From Oscillospiraceae bacterium (GTDB lineage Bacteria; Bacillota_A; Clostridia; Oscillospirales; Oscillospiraceae): DNA of 64,000 nt. Of this stretch, positions 19,150 to 26,936 are shown in pieces; the first letter of the stretch is position 1, and each line of letters starts with the position of its first letter. Position numbers and translations under genes: made by a program. The stretch spans positions 15,144 through 79,143 of the forward strand of contig CADADE010000012.1 of the NCBI GenBank assembly GCA_902786615.1, read 5' to 3'. The notes beneath the pieces are model-generated. The model did not search any database. It worked only from the letters and a program-made list of their open reading frames with translations, and was not told the origin of the DNA.

Positions 19150-19180
19150 AAAAAGGTGCAGCATGAAGCTGCACCCTTTT
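19150..19180. terminator. Bidirectional terminator between ECF gene and rplL
   Basis: Stem GGTGCAGC (19155-19162) and GCTGCACC (19168-19175) with A tract upstream and CTTTT downstream, so T runs are present on both strands. It serves the convergent ECF and rplJ-rplL units. Confidence 0.8.
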
Positions 19181-19202
19181 CTTATGCGTTTTTTCGAGCG
19201 GA

Positions 19203-19571
19203 TTACTTGAGCTCGACAGTGGCGCCGGCAGCCTCGAGCTGAGCCTTGACAGCCTCTGCGTCTTCCTTGGAAACGCCTTCCTTGATCTTGGCGGGAACGC
19301 CTTCGACCAGCTTCTTGGCGTCGGCCAGACCCAGGCCGGTGATGCCGCGGACTTCCTTGATGACGGCGAGCTTGGCAGCGCCAAAGCTGGTCATCACGAC
19401 GTCGAACTCAGTCTGCTCCTCGACCACGGGGCCGGCAGCGGCAACGGGGCCGGCGGCGACAGCGGCGGCGGAGACACCGAAGGTATCCTCCAGGGCGTGA
19501 ACGAGCTCGCTGAGCTCAAGAACGGTCAGGCCTTTGATCTCTTCGATCATGGCAGCGATTTTTTCACTCAT
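19203..19571 (-). CDS. rplL: Ribosomal protein bL12 (L7/L12)
   Basis: 122-residue acidic stalk protein that recruits translation GTPases to the large subunit. The N-terminal dimerisation helices ([20 protein letters not shown]), Ala/Gly/Pro hinge ([15 protein letters not shown]) and C-terminal factor-binding domain ([19 protein letters not shown]) are complete. It lies about 38 bases after rplJ on the same strand and has a GGAGG-type ribosome binding site. It is cotranscribed with rplJ and controlled by the L10 leader upstream. Confidence 0.98.
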   Translation of the reverse strand: MSEKIAAMIEEIKGLTVLELSELVHALEDTFGVSAAAVAAGPVAAAGPVVEEQTEFDVVMTSFGAAKLAVIKEVRGITGLGLADAKKLVEGVPAKIKEGVSKEDAEAVKAQLEAAGATVELK

Positions 19572-19609
19572 TGATAATTTCCTCCAATATTATTCTTTTT
19601 GGGAGCCGA

Positions 19610-20137
19610 TCATTCGGCTTCTGCGGGGGCTTCTACGGAGCCGCCCTTCTGCTCGAGAATCTGACCGAGGCAAACGGCCAGGCCGGTGATGGGTGCGATC
19701 ATGGTACCCAGGACCTTGGAATACAGCGCGTCTTTGGAACCGAGGGTGGACATCATCTCGATCTCGCTGTCGGAAAGGATCTTGCCCTCCATGAAGGCAG
19801 CCTTGACATTGAAACGATCGCCCAGCTTCTTGCTGTAGTCAGCAATGATGCGGAAGGGAGCGATGGGGTCCTTCTCGGCGGTGGCCAGAGAGGTGGTGCC
19901 GTTGAGGACCTCGTCCAGGCCGCTCATACCCAGCTTGTCCATAGCCTTTCTGGTCAGCGTGTTCTTGACGACAGAGTACTCGACGTTGTCCTTGCGCAGC
20001 TCTGCGCGCAGCTCGGTGTCCTCCGCCACGGTGATGCCGCGGTAGTCGACAATGACGCCTGCGCCGGCGTTCTGGATACGCTTTGCGAGTGCTTCAACGA
20101 TCGCCTGCTTTTCGCTGAGAACCTTTGCGTTAGGCAT
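19610..20137 (-). CDS. rplJ: Ribosomal protein uL10
   Basis: 175-residue base of the ribosomal stalk. It binds 23S rRNA through its N-terminal domain and carries L7/L12 dimers on its C-terminal helix. Family hallmarks are VDYRGITVAEDTELRAELR, VVKNTLTRKA and NGTTSLATAEKDPIAP. L10, in complex with L12, represses its own mRNA by binding the leader present at 20146-20286. A ribosome binding site (GGAGGTG) precedes the ATG. The gene is first in the rplJ-rplL operon. rpoB is not next in this window, because the operon ends at the terminators near 19150. Confidence 0.98.
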   Translation of the reverse strand: MPNAKVLSEKQAIVEALAKRIQNAGAGVIVDYRGITVAEDTELRAELRKDNVEYSVVKNTLTRKAMDKLGMSGLDEVLNGTTSLATAEKDPIAPFRIIADYSKKLGDRFNVKAAFMEGKILSDSEIEMMSTLGSKDALYSKVLGTMIAPITGLAVCLGQILEQKGGSVEAPAEAE

Positions 20138-20145
20138 GTGTGTTT

Positions 20146-20286
20146 TTCACCTCCACACGAATGAGTTCCGCGCCCAAAAAGAAAGCCCCCGCGTCAAAGG
20201 ACGCAAGGACACAAAAACAATCAAGAATCATGTTGATGTCCTCGGCAGGATTTACGGGCCAAACCCACCTGCTGTCTTCGGAGCGC
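20146..20286 (-). promoter_or_regulatory. L10 leader (autoregulatory mRNA leader of rplJ-rplL)
   Basis: Read on the - strand, the leader holds the two conserved strands of the L10 leader, GACAGCAGGTGGG and CCTGCCGAGG, which form the kink-turn-like L10 binding stem. Closer to the gene, a hairpin built on GCGTC / GACGC is followed by a T-rich stretch, consistent with an attenuator. L10-L12 binding would favour shut-off. This matches the known Firmicute L10 leader (Rfam RF00557) from memory; a covariance search would settle it. Confidence 0.85.
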
Positions 20287-20292
20287 TCACAT

Positions 20293-20321
20293 AATATAAC
20301 AGACTTTCCGGGGGTTGTCAA
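20293..20321 (-). promoter_or_regulatory. Promoter of rplJ-rplL
   Basis: On the - strand, consensus TTGACA (20316-20321), 17-base spacer, TATATT (20293-20298). Transcription would start near 20286, giving the L10 leader. Confidence 0.85.
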
Positions 20322-20326
20322 GCACT

Positions 20327-20369
20327 TTTTATAAGAAAAGGGGCGCCGCGCGCCCCTTTTCTTATAAAA
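20327..20369. terminator. 20-base perfect inverted repeat between galK and the rplJ promoter
   Basis: Arms 20327-20346 and 20350-20369 are perfectly complementary with a 3-base loop. The outer arms are A/T-rich (TTTTATAAGAAAA), giving T tracts on both strands. The galK stop codon (20362-20364) lies inside the right arm. It ends galK and insulates it from the rplJ promoter region. Confidence 0.85.
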
Positions 20370-21441
20370 GCTTGATCTTCATGCACTTGTCGGTGCCGAA
20401 GGTCTTCTCCATCTCGGTTTTGTATTCCTCAAACAGCTCCGTCGGCATCAGCGCCTGCACGCAGCCGGCAAAGCCGCCGCCGTGTACGCGCCACGCGCCG
20501 CGCCCCTCCAGGAGCTTGCGGCTCAGGTCCAGCCCCTCCTGGAGCTTGAGATCGCCCGTGGCGCTTGTGACGATGTTGTTCAGCAGCGTCTCAGACGAGC
20601 GGCCCGATTCGTTCATCAGGCGCATGTAGGCCTCGCCGTCCCGGTTTTTCAGCGCGTCGCGCATGCGCGTGACCCGCTCGTTCTCATCGAAAAAGTGCAT
20701 GGCGCGGCGCACGGGCCGGTTCGCCGGGTCCCAGCCCTTTTTGCGAAATTCCGCCGGGTCCACGTCGCCCAGCACGCCCTTGTCGAAGAGGTTGGCGATA
20801 TACACCATGTCCGCCGGGATGCGGGCGTAGGAGGTGGCAAGCTCGGCATGGCTGCCGCCGGTGTCCGTGAGGCAGAGCGTCAGACCCATCCCCTCGAAAT
20901 CCGCTGTCAGCGGCTCGATCTCATGCAGGGCGAGATCGGCGTACACCGTCTGCCCAAGGGCGCAGGTGAGCTGACTCATAAGGCCGCAGGGCTTGCCGAA
21001 AAAGTGATTCTCCGCCGACTGGGCCGCCCGCGCGATGACGATGGGCTGCACCGCCCCGTCGTTAAAAAGCTCGCTCAGGATCTTGCCCATCAGTACCGAG
21101 AAGGCGGCGGAGGAACTCAGCCCCGCGCCGGGCGGAAGCGTGCTGCGGATGACGGCGTTGAAGCCGCCGATATTCAGGCCCAGCTCCGAAAAGGCGGCCA
21201 GCACTCCGCGCACCAGGGCCTTGGACGTGCCGAACTCCGTCGTGCGCGGCGAGAGATGGTCGATGCGCACGCCGAAGGGCTCCAGCTCCGGCCCGGTGAT
21301 CTGTACGGTTTTGCCGAAATTCGCCTCAAACTCGGCGCTGATGCCGCGGTCAATGGCGGCGGCCAGAACGCGGCCGTTCTGATGATCGGTATGATTGCCG
21401 GCAAGCTCTGTCCTGCCCGGCGTAAAGAGCGTTTTGAGCAT
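20362..21441 (-). CDS. galK: Galactokinase-family GHMP kinase
   Basis: 359-residue GHMP-superfamily sugar kinase, expected to make galactose 1-phosphate for the Leloir pathway. GHMP motifs are clear: the N-terminal galactokinase signature region PGRTELAGNHTDHQNG, the ATP-binding loop PPGAGLSSSAAF near residue 110, and the C-terminal GGGFAGC. Compared with the classic GEHTDY signature, the sugar-contacting Glu is Asn and the N-terminus is about 20 residues shorter. I recall this variant in clostridial galactokinases, but a different sugar is possible. Translation starts at 21441, where GAAGGTGG lies 7 bases upstream; the longer frame has no such site. It has its own promoter at 21471. No galT or galE is adjacent. 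Confidence 0.85.
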   Translation of the reverse strand: MLKTLFTPGRTELAGNHTDHQNGRVLAAAIDRGISAEFEANFGKTVQITGPELEPFGVRIDHLSPRTTEFGTSKALVRGVLAAFSELGLNIGGFNAVIRSTLPPGAGLSSSAAFSVLMGKILSELFNDGAVQPIVIARAAQSAENHFFGKPCGLMSQLTCALGQTVYADLALHEIEPLTADFEGMGLTLCLTDTGGSHAELATSYARIPADMVYIANLFDKGVLGDVDPAEFRKKGWDPANRPVRRAMHFFDENERVTRMRDALKNRDGEAYMRLMNESGRSSETLLNNIVTSATGDLKLQEGLDLSRKLLEGRGAWRVHGGGFAGCVQALMPTELFEEYKTEMEKTFGTDKCMKIKLL

Positions 21442-21470
21442 GGCGCACCACCTTCGCACTTGTTTATAAA

Positions 21471-21499
21471 AGCATACCGCACAAAGGCTTGAAAGTCAA
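21471..21499 (-). promoter_or_regulatory. Promoter of galK
   Basis: On the - strand, TTGACT (21494-21499), 17-base spacer, TATGCT (21471-21476), about 30 bases upstream of the galK start. Confidence 0.65.
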
Positions 21500-21561
21500 C
21501 CGCTTCCACTAACTATTCCATAAAATGGGATTTAAAATTTATAGTACGGACACAATTGAAC

Positions 21562-21590
21562 TTGCATGAGACCCGGTAAGAGGCTATAAT
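21562..21590 (+). promoter_or_regulatory. Promoter of pncB
   Basis: TTGCAT (21562-21567), 17-base spacer, TATAAT (21585-21590). It has the same -35/-10 pair and spacing as the surface protein promoter at 10315. Confidence 0.85.
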
Positions 21591-21632
21591 AGAGTTATTG
21601 GATAGAACAAAAATTAAACTGGAGTGTTCAAT

Positions 21633-23087
21633 ATGAAGACAGCAAACGGCATTAATCTTACCATGCTCTGCGATTTCTATGAGCTGACCATGGGAAACGG
21701 CTATTTTGCCGACGGTATGAAGGACAGGATCTGCTATTTCGACATGTTCTTCCGCAGCGTCCCCGACGACGGCGGCTACGCCGTGGCGGCGGGCCTGGAG
21801 CAGATCGTGGACTATGTGCAGAAGCTGCACTTTGACGAGGAGGATATCGCCTATCTCCGCGGCCGCGGCATCTTCCGGGAGGACTTCCTGGACTATCTCA
21901 AAAACTTCAAATTCACGGGCGACATCTGGGCCATCCCCGAGGGTACGCCCATCTTCCCGATGGAGCCGGTGCTCACCGTGCGCGCCCCCGCCATCCAGGC
22001 CCAGCTGCTGGAGACCTATCTGCTGCTGGAGTTCAACCACCAGAGCCTGATTGCCACCAAGGCCAGCCGTGTCTGCCGCGCCGCCCAGGGGCGCACGGTG
22101 CTGGAATTCGGCTCCCGCCGCGCCCAGGGCATCGCGGGCGCCGTCACCGGCGCGCGCGCGGCCTTCATCGGCGGCTGTGCCGGCACGGCCTGCACCGTCT
22201 CCGACCAGATCTACGGCGTGCCCGCCGCGGGCACCATGGCCCACTCCTGGGTCCAGATGTTCGACACCGAGCTTGACGCGTTCCGCAGCTATTGCCGCAG
22301 CTATCCGCACAACGCGGTGCTGCTGGTGGATACCTACAACACCCTCAAGTCCGGCGTGCCCAACGCCATCCGCGCCTTCAACGAGATACTCAAGCCCCTC
22401 GGCATCACCCAGTGCGGCATCCGCCTCGACTCCGGCGACATGGCCTATCTCACCCAGAAGGCCCGCAAGATGCTGGACGAAGCGGGCTGGACCGAGTGCA
22501 GGATCACCGTCTCGAACTCGCTGGACGAGCGGCTCATCGCCGACATCATCCATCAGGGCGCGAAGATCGACTCCTTCGGCGTGGGCGAGCGGCTCATCAC
22601 CTCCAAGAGCTGCCCGGTCTTCGGCGGGGTGTACAAGCTGTGTGCCGTGGAAAACGACGACGGCAGCATCACCCCCAAGATCAAGGTCAGCGAGAACGTG
22701 GGCAAGATCACGAACCCCGGCTTCAAGAAGGTCTACCGCTTTTACAACCGCGAGACCGGCATGGCCGAGGCCGATTATATCTGCATGCGCGACGAGACCG
22801 TGGACGACACCAAACCCCTTGAGATCTGCGACCCCTCCGAGCGCTGGAAGCGCAAGACCATGGAGAACTTCCGCGCCGTGGAGCTGCAGGTGCCCGTCTT
22901 CCAAAACGGGGAGCTGGTGTATAAGCTGCCCACGCTCAAGGAAGTCAAGACCAACTGCGGCTACCAGATTTCCACGCTCTGGCCAGAGGTCAAGCGCTTT
23001 GACAACCCCCACCGCTACTATGTGGACCTGTCTCCGAAGCTCATGGCCCTCAAGGACAAGATGCTTGAGGAGCATGGGAGACGCTGA
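21633..23087 (+). CDS. pncB: Nicotinate phosphoribosyltransferase
   Basis: 484-residue enzyme joining nicotinate and PRPP to nicotinate mononucleotide, the first step of NAD salvage. The family pattern is clear from NLTMLCDFYELTMGNGYF at the N-terminus through EFGSRRAQG, the GCAGTACTVS loop, GIRLDSGDMAYL and the GVGERLITS motif for the phosphoribosyl site. Length is normal for the long bacterial type. GGAG at 21621-21624 is 8 bases from the ATG at 21633; an in-frame GTG at 21624 overlaps that site and is not the start. A strong promoter lies upstream. The Sel1-repeat gene follows after about 40 bases. Confidence 0.95.
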   Translation: MKTANGINLTMLCDFYELTMGNGYFADGMKDRICYFDMFFRSVPDDGGYAVAAGLEQIVDYVQKLHFDEEDIAYLRGRGIFREDFLDYLKNFKFTGDIWAIPEGTPIFPMEPVLTVRAPAIQAQLLETYLLLEFNHQSLIATKASRVCRAAQGRTVLEFGSRRAQGIAGAVTGARAAFIGGCAGTACTVSDQIYGVPAAGTMAHSWVQMFDTELDAFRSYCRSYPHNAVLLVDTYNTLKSGVPNAIRAFNEILKPLGITQCGIRLDSGDMAYLTQKARKMLDEAGWTECRITVSNSLDERLIADIIHQGAKIDSFGVGERLITSKSCPVFGGVYKLCAVENDDGSITPKIKVSENVGKITNPGFKKVYRFYNRETGMAEADYICMRDETVDDTKPLEICDPSERWKRKTMENFRAVELQVPVFQNGELVYKLPTLKEVKTNCGYQISTLWPEVKRFDNPHRYYVDLSPKLMALKDKMLEEHGRR

Positions 23088-23129
23088 GTGACTAAAGATC
23101 AAAAAAACAATAGAAAAAGGAGAGTCTGT

Positions 23130-24035
23130 ATGAAAAAAGTATGTAGTTTCCTTCTGGCGCTGTGCATGCTGCTGTCCCTCGGGATCGGCAGCGCCTTCGC
23201 CGCAAATGAGCCGACCATCAAGTCTGCTGAGGAATTTCAGGAGCTTTTGCAGAAAGCCGATGCCGGCGACGTGGACGCCATGGTCAGAGTCGGCACCGTC
23301 TATTCCCGCGGCAACTTCAACAGCGGCGTTACCCGCGATTTCTCGCTGGCGCTGCAGTACTTCCTGAAGGCTGCCGACGCCGGCAATACGGACGTGCTGA
23401 TGAACATTGCCACCATCTTCGAAAAGGGCTCTGCGGGCAGCAAAGACCTGGAGAGAGCCTATCACTACTACAAGCTGGCTGCCGACGCCGGGATCGCCGG
23501 GGCGCAGGAGAAGACCCTGGAGCCGCAGTTTGCCGTCTTCCACTGGAAGGACAACGCAGCGCTGCTCGCCGGCAAGCTGGGCGTTTATGAGAACATCGTC
23601 GGCAGAGACACCATGCCCTATTATCTGGACACGCCCGTGCTGGACTGCGGCGCACTGACCATGGAGCTTGCCATGATGAATTACAGCGGCTGGCCTTTCG
23701 GTGAATACGGCGTATTTGCCCAGGATCTGGACGGCAAGTGGGTGGAGCTGGGCCGCTTCCAGATCGCCCAGTCCCAGACCGACGGCGAGGCCAAGACCTA
23801 TGACTTTGTCTTCCCCCAGCCCCTGTCCTTCCGCGCGCTGGCTGTGGTCATCCTGGAAAAGGGCATGGACTTTACGCTCTACCACGCGGATAACTTCTAC
23901 GTGGACAAAGCCAATGTCTCCGCCTACTCCGATACGCTCCCCGCGCCGGTCTTTACACCCAGCGAAGAGCAGTTCCCGATCATCGCCTCCCACGTTTACA
24001 CCAGCGAATACGTCAATCCCTGGCCCGTCGGCTGA
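23130..24035 (+). CDS. Secreted Sel1-repeat (TPR-like) protein
   Basis: 301-residue protein with a signal peptide (MKKVCSFLLALCMLLSLG, probable cleavage near AFAAN) and a good ribosome binding site (AAAAAGGAGAG). Residues about 35-130 hold two to three Sel1 repeats (ADAGDVDAMVRVGTVY, ALQYFLKAADAGNTD, AYHYYKLAADAGIAGAQ), a helical scaffold for protein contacts. The C-terminal 150 residues are different: a beta-rich domain with many aromatics that I do not recognise, opening around FAVFHWKDNAALL and closing with YTSEYVNPWPVG. It carries no anchor, so it is likely released or held by a partner. It shares its strand with pncB and ends at the terminator at 24051. Function unknown. Confidence 0.8.
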   Translation: MKKVCSFLLALCMLLSLGIGSAFAANEPTIKSAEEFQELLQKADAGDVDAMVRVGTVYSRGNFNSGVTRDFSLALQYFLKAADAGNTDVLMNIATIFEKGSAGSKDLERAYHYYKLAADAGIAGAQEKTLEPQFAVFHWKDNAALLAGKLGVYENIVGRDTMPYYLDTPVLDCGALTMELAMMNYSGWPFGEYGVFAQDLDGKWVELGRFQIAQSQTDGEAKTYDFVFPQPLSFRALAVVILEKGMDFTLYHADNFYVDKANVSAYSDTLPAPVFTPSEEQFPIIASHVYTSEYVNPWPVG

Positions 24036-24050
24036 TCGGATTGCAGCAAA

Positions 24051-24080
24051 ACCCCCGCGGCTCATACGCCGCGGGGGTTT
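24051..24080. terminator. Bidirectional terminator between Sel1 gene and lysine transporter
   Basis: CCCCCGCGGC (24052-24061), 6-base loop, GCCGCGGGGG (24068-24077), with TTT after and AAAA before, so it can serve both convergent genes. Confidence 0.8.
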
Positions 24081-24100
24081 GTCGATTTTATGCTGTTTTT

Positions 24101-25597
24101 TTATGCCTTTTTGGCCTTGGTCTGGTTGCGCAGGATGAAGAGCGTGGCGATGACGAGGGCTGCGCCGACAACAAGGCAGATGGCCGCGTTTCTCACAAAG
24201 CCTGCGAGGATGTAGCACACAAAGCTGATGCCGGCCACGGTGAGGGCGTAGGGGAGCTGGGTGGAGACGTGCTGAATGTGGTCGACGTTTGCGCCGGCGG
24301 AGGCCATAATGGTCGTGTCGGAGATGGGAGAGCAGTGGTCGCCGCAGACAGCGCCCGCAAGGCAGGCGGAAATGCCGATCATGAGCAGGTCGGGGTTGGT
24401 CTTGAAGACAGGCAGGACGATGGGGATCAGGATGCCGAAGGTGCCCCAGCTGGTGCCGGTGGAGAAGGCCAGGCCCAGGGCCACGAGGAAGATCACGGCG
24501 GGCAGCATGGAGAACAGGCCCGCGGCCGCGCCTTCGACAAGACCGGCAACGTAGTCGGCGGCGCCGAGAAGCCCGGTGATGTTCTTCAGAGTCAGGGCAA
24601 AGGTCAGGATCAGCATGGCGGGCACCATGGCGATGAAGCCCTTGGTGATGCAGCCGGTCGCGTCCTTGAAGGTGATGACGCGGCGGCAGAGCAGGTAGAC
24701 AAAGGTGAAGATCACGGCGATGATGCTGCCCCAGGGGAGACCGACGGAGGCGTCGGTGTCGGCGAAGGAGTCAATGAGGCTCGCGCCGGACCAGTAGCCG
24801 CCGACATACATCATGCCCGCAATGCAGCTCACGATCAGGGCGATGACGGGGATCAGCATGTCCCAGATGGACGCGCCGGGGACGTTCTGCTCATTCTCGT
24901 TGCCGAGGGAGCCGAGCTCACCCTGGGCGGCGCGGAGCTCCGCCTTGGCCATGGGGCCGTAGTCAAAGCCCATGAGCGCGAGGGCGATGACAAAGATGAT
25001 GGTCAGCAGGGAGTAGAAGTTATAGGGGATGGCGCGGATGAAGAGCTGGATGCCGGAGATGCCGGAGTCCAGATCCTGTGCCGTGGCGGACACGGCGGCC
25101 GCCCAGGAGGAGACCGGAGCGATCATGCAGACGGGGGCGGCGGTAGCGTCGATGATGTACGCCAGCTTCGCGCGGGAGATTTTGTGGCTGTCGGTGACGG
25201 GGCGCATGACGGAGCCGACCGTCAGGCAGTTGAAGTAGTCGTCAATGAAAATCAGCACGCCCGGCAGGAAGGTGGCGAGCATGGCGCCCACGCGGGAGTG
25301 GACATGCTTGACGGCCCAGCGCCCGAAGGCGGCGGAGCCGCCGGCGGCGTTGACCAGGGCCACCATGATGCCGAGCAGGACGAGGAACATAAAGATGCCC
25401 GCGTTCCAGCCGTCGGCAATGGCGCCGATGAAGCCGTCGTTGATCATGACGTCCAGGGAGCGCACCAGGTTGAAGCCGCCCGCAAAGAGCGATCCGACCA
25501 CGATGCCGATAAAGAGGGACAAGTAGGTTTCCTTGGTGATGAGGGCCAGGACAATGGCCACGATGGGGGGGACAAGAGCCCAGAAGGTTCCAGCCAT
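24101..25597 (-). CDS. lysW: NhaC-superfamily lysine transporter (LysW type)
   Basis: 498-residue polytopic membrane protein of the NhaC ion-transporter superfamily, with about twelve hydrophobic segments and the family motif IFIDDYFNCLTVGSVM. A lysine riboswitch with an attenuator lies directly upstream. This pairing defines the LysW group, predicted lysine transporters, so lysine uptake is the best reading rather than simple Na+/H+ exchange. The start is the ATG at 25597, preceded by AGGAGG. A longer reading frame would begin inside the riboswitch terminator and is rejected. The gene is monocistronic between a bidirectional terminator and its own promoter at 25873. Confidence 0.85.
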   Translation of the reverse strand: MAGTFWALVPPIVAIVLALITKETYLSLFIGIVVGSLFAGGFNLVRSLDVMINDGFIGAIADGWNAGIFMFLVLLGIMVALVNAAGGSAAFGRWAVKHVHSRVGAMLATFLPGVLIFIDDYFNCLTVGSVMRPVTDSHKISRAKLAYIIDATAAPVCMIAPVSSWAAAVSATAQDLDSGISGIQLFIRAIPYNFYSLLTIIFVIALALMGFDYGPMAKAELRAAQGELGSLGNENEQNVPGASIWDMLIPVIALIVSCIAGMMYVGGYWSGASLIDSFADTDASVGLPWGSIIAVIFTFVYLLCRRVITFKDATGCITKGFIAMVPAMLILTFALTLKNITGLLGAADYVAGLVEGAAAGLFSMLPAVIFLVALGLAFSTGTSWGTFGILIPIVLPVFKTNPDLLMIGISACLAGAVCGDHCSPISDTTIMASAGANVDHIQHVSTQLPYALTVAGISFVCYILAGFVRNAAICLVVGAALVIATLFILRNQTKAKKA

Positions 25598-25636
25598 GTT
25601 TTTGATTCCTCCTAATAAATCCTCGCAAAAGGCGAG

Positions 25637-25671
25637 AAAAAAATCATGAACAGAACCGATGCTGTCCATGA
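25637..25671 (-). terminator. Riboswitch-controlled intrinsic terminator of lysW
   Basis: On the - strand, TCATGGACAG pairs with CTGTTCATGA (25662-25671 and 25644-25653, one G-U), followed by seven Ts. It sits between the aptamer and the lysW ribosome binding site and would form when lysine is bound. Confidence 0.8.
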
Positions 25672-25860
25672 CCTGATTCTCTCCCCAGAAGATCCGACAG
25701 CGCTCCGCTTTCGCGACAGTCCGGGAAATGTTCTCTCCCGACCCAGAAGCGCCGCCCCGGGAAGAGTCGGCGTCCTTCGGCGGCGTCCCCTTTCACCCCG
25801 GCGATTCCCGTCGCTTTCCGTGGGGCTACTGATGTCTGCCGCGCCTCTATCATGCTCTGT
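25672..25860 (-). promoter_or_regulatory. Lysine riboswitch (L-box)
   Basis: On the - strand, the conserved L-box pieces occur in order: GATAGAGGCGCGG, then CAGTAGCC, then GGTGAAAGGGGACGC followed by CGCCGAAG. This is the lysine aptamer core (Rfam RF00168, from memory). The intrinsic terminator at 25637-25671 follows, and lysW comes next. The layout predicts transcription stop when lysine is plentiful. Confidence 0.92.
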
Positions 25861-25872
25861 TCAATTGCCCTC

Positions 25873-25900
25873 ATTATAGCCGTGCACGCCCTTTTGTCAA
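25873..25900 (-). promoter_or_regulatory. Promoter of the lysine riboswitch-lysW unit
   Basis: On the - strand, TTGACA (25895-25900), 16-base spacer, TATAAT (25873-25878). Transcription would start near 25866, just before the aptamer. The rest of the gap to dpaA (25901-26066) is AT-richer and shows only the dpaA ribosome binding site; I see no clear sporulation-type promoter. Confidence 0.85.
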
Positions 25901-26066
25901 GAGAGCGTGCATATTTTTGCGTTTTTGTTGTATAAAGAGTCTGGAAACCGACCGAAAATTGTGTTTTTTGTGTACACCGCAGGAAATCAACTGCCAGACT
26001 CCACACTCCAAACTTTCCTCACCTCCTCCGCCCCTGCGGAATAGGATGGCTTTGGAGGTGGTGCCT

Positions 26067-26936
26067 ATGAAATTTGCGGTGATCGGCGGCGACGCCCGGG
26101 CCGGGTGGCTTGCCGCGCAGCTTGCCGCGCAGGGGCAGAGCGTGCGCTGCTTTGCCCTGGAAAAAGCCGCCCTGCCCCAGCGGGTCACGCAATGCAGCAG
26201 CGTGGAGGCCTGTGTCTATGGGGCGGACTGGGTGATTCTCGGGGTCCCGGCGGAGAAAAACGGCGCGGTCTGCACGCCGCTTTCCATCCAGCATATCCAG
26301 ACGGAGGACCTGCTCACGGCCCTGTGGCCGGGACAGACGCTCTGCGGCGGACGCATCGGCCAGGGGACCGGCCTTGCCGCGGTGCGCGCGGGGCTCAGGG
26401 TCTGCGATTTAATGACCCGGCGGGACTTCACCGTGGGCAACGCTGCCCTCACCGCGGAGGGGGCCGTCGGCCTGCTGATCGCGGAGAGTCCCCGCAGTCT
26501 CTGGAAGGGCCGGGCGCTGGTGACGGGATGGGGGCGCGTCGCCTCGCAGCTCGGCCCACGCCTGCGCGCGCTCGGCTGCGAGACTCTGGTCGCCGCCCGC
26601 AAGGCCGGAGACCGGGCCGAGGCCGAGGGACTCGGCCTCAGGGCCTGCGCCCCGGAGGAGATCGCGCCTCGGGCGGGAGAGCTGGACTTTCTCATCAACA
26701 CCGTGCCCGCCCAGGTGCTGGGCCGGGAGGTGCTGGAGCGCGTCCGCCCGGACGCCGTGCTGCTGGAGCTGGCCTCCGAGCCGGGCTTCGACAGGACACT
26801 CGCGGAGGAGCTGGGGCTGCGCTGCGTATATGCCCCCGGTCTGCCGGGCCGCAGCGCCCCCTGCGCCGCCGCGGCGCTGATACGGGAAACGATCCATACC
26901 GTCATCCGGGAAAGGGAGGAAAAGGATGGAGCATAA
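26067..26936 (+). CDS. dpaA: Dipicolinate synthase subunit A
   Basis: 289-residue NAD(P)-binding subunit of SpoVFA type. With DpaB it converts a lysine-pathway intermediate to dipicolinic acid, which fills the spore core with calcium. The N-terminal Rossmann start (MKFAVIGGDARAGWLAAQLA), a second nucleotide-fold segment (ALVTGWGRVASQLGPRLRAL) and the C-terminal PGLPGRSAPCAAA are typical. The ATG at 26067 has GGAGGTGG upstream; the longer frame has no support. It overlaps dpaB by 11 bases, so the two are translationally coupled. The pair is made in the mother cell late in sporulation in Bacillus, and its presence marks this organism as a spore-former. Confidence 0.93.
   Translation: MKFAVIGGDARAGWLAAQLAAQGQSVRCFALEKAALPQRVTQCSSVEACVYGADWVILGVPAEKNGAVCTPLSIQHIQTEDLLTALWPGQTLCGGRIGQGTGLAAVRAGLRVCDLMTRRDFTVGNAALTAEGAVGLLIAESPRSLWKGRALVTGWGRVASQLGPRLRALGCETLVAARKAGDRAEAEGLGLRACAPEEIAPRAGELDFLINTVPAQVLGREVLERVRPDAVLLELASEPGFDRTLAEELGLRCVYAPGLPGRSAPCAAAALIRETIHTVIREREEKDGA

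Noticed and set aside
21513..24218. 900-codon open frame antisense to pncB and the Sel1 gene
   Set aside because: Both + genes have clear family motifs, promoters and ribosome sites. The antisense product is a Gly/His/Val-rich shadow crossing two genes and an intergenic region.
25597..25669. Upstream start for lysW giving an extra 24 residues
   Set aside because: Those codons lie within the riboswitch terminator and leader; the ATG at 25597 has the AGGAGG site.
25900..26066. Sigma-K or sigma-G promoter for dpaAB
   Set aside because: Only partial -10-like matches (CATAT) were seen, with no -35 at the right distance; expected from biology but not supported by sequence.
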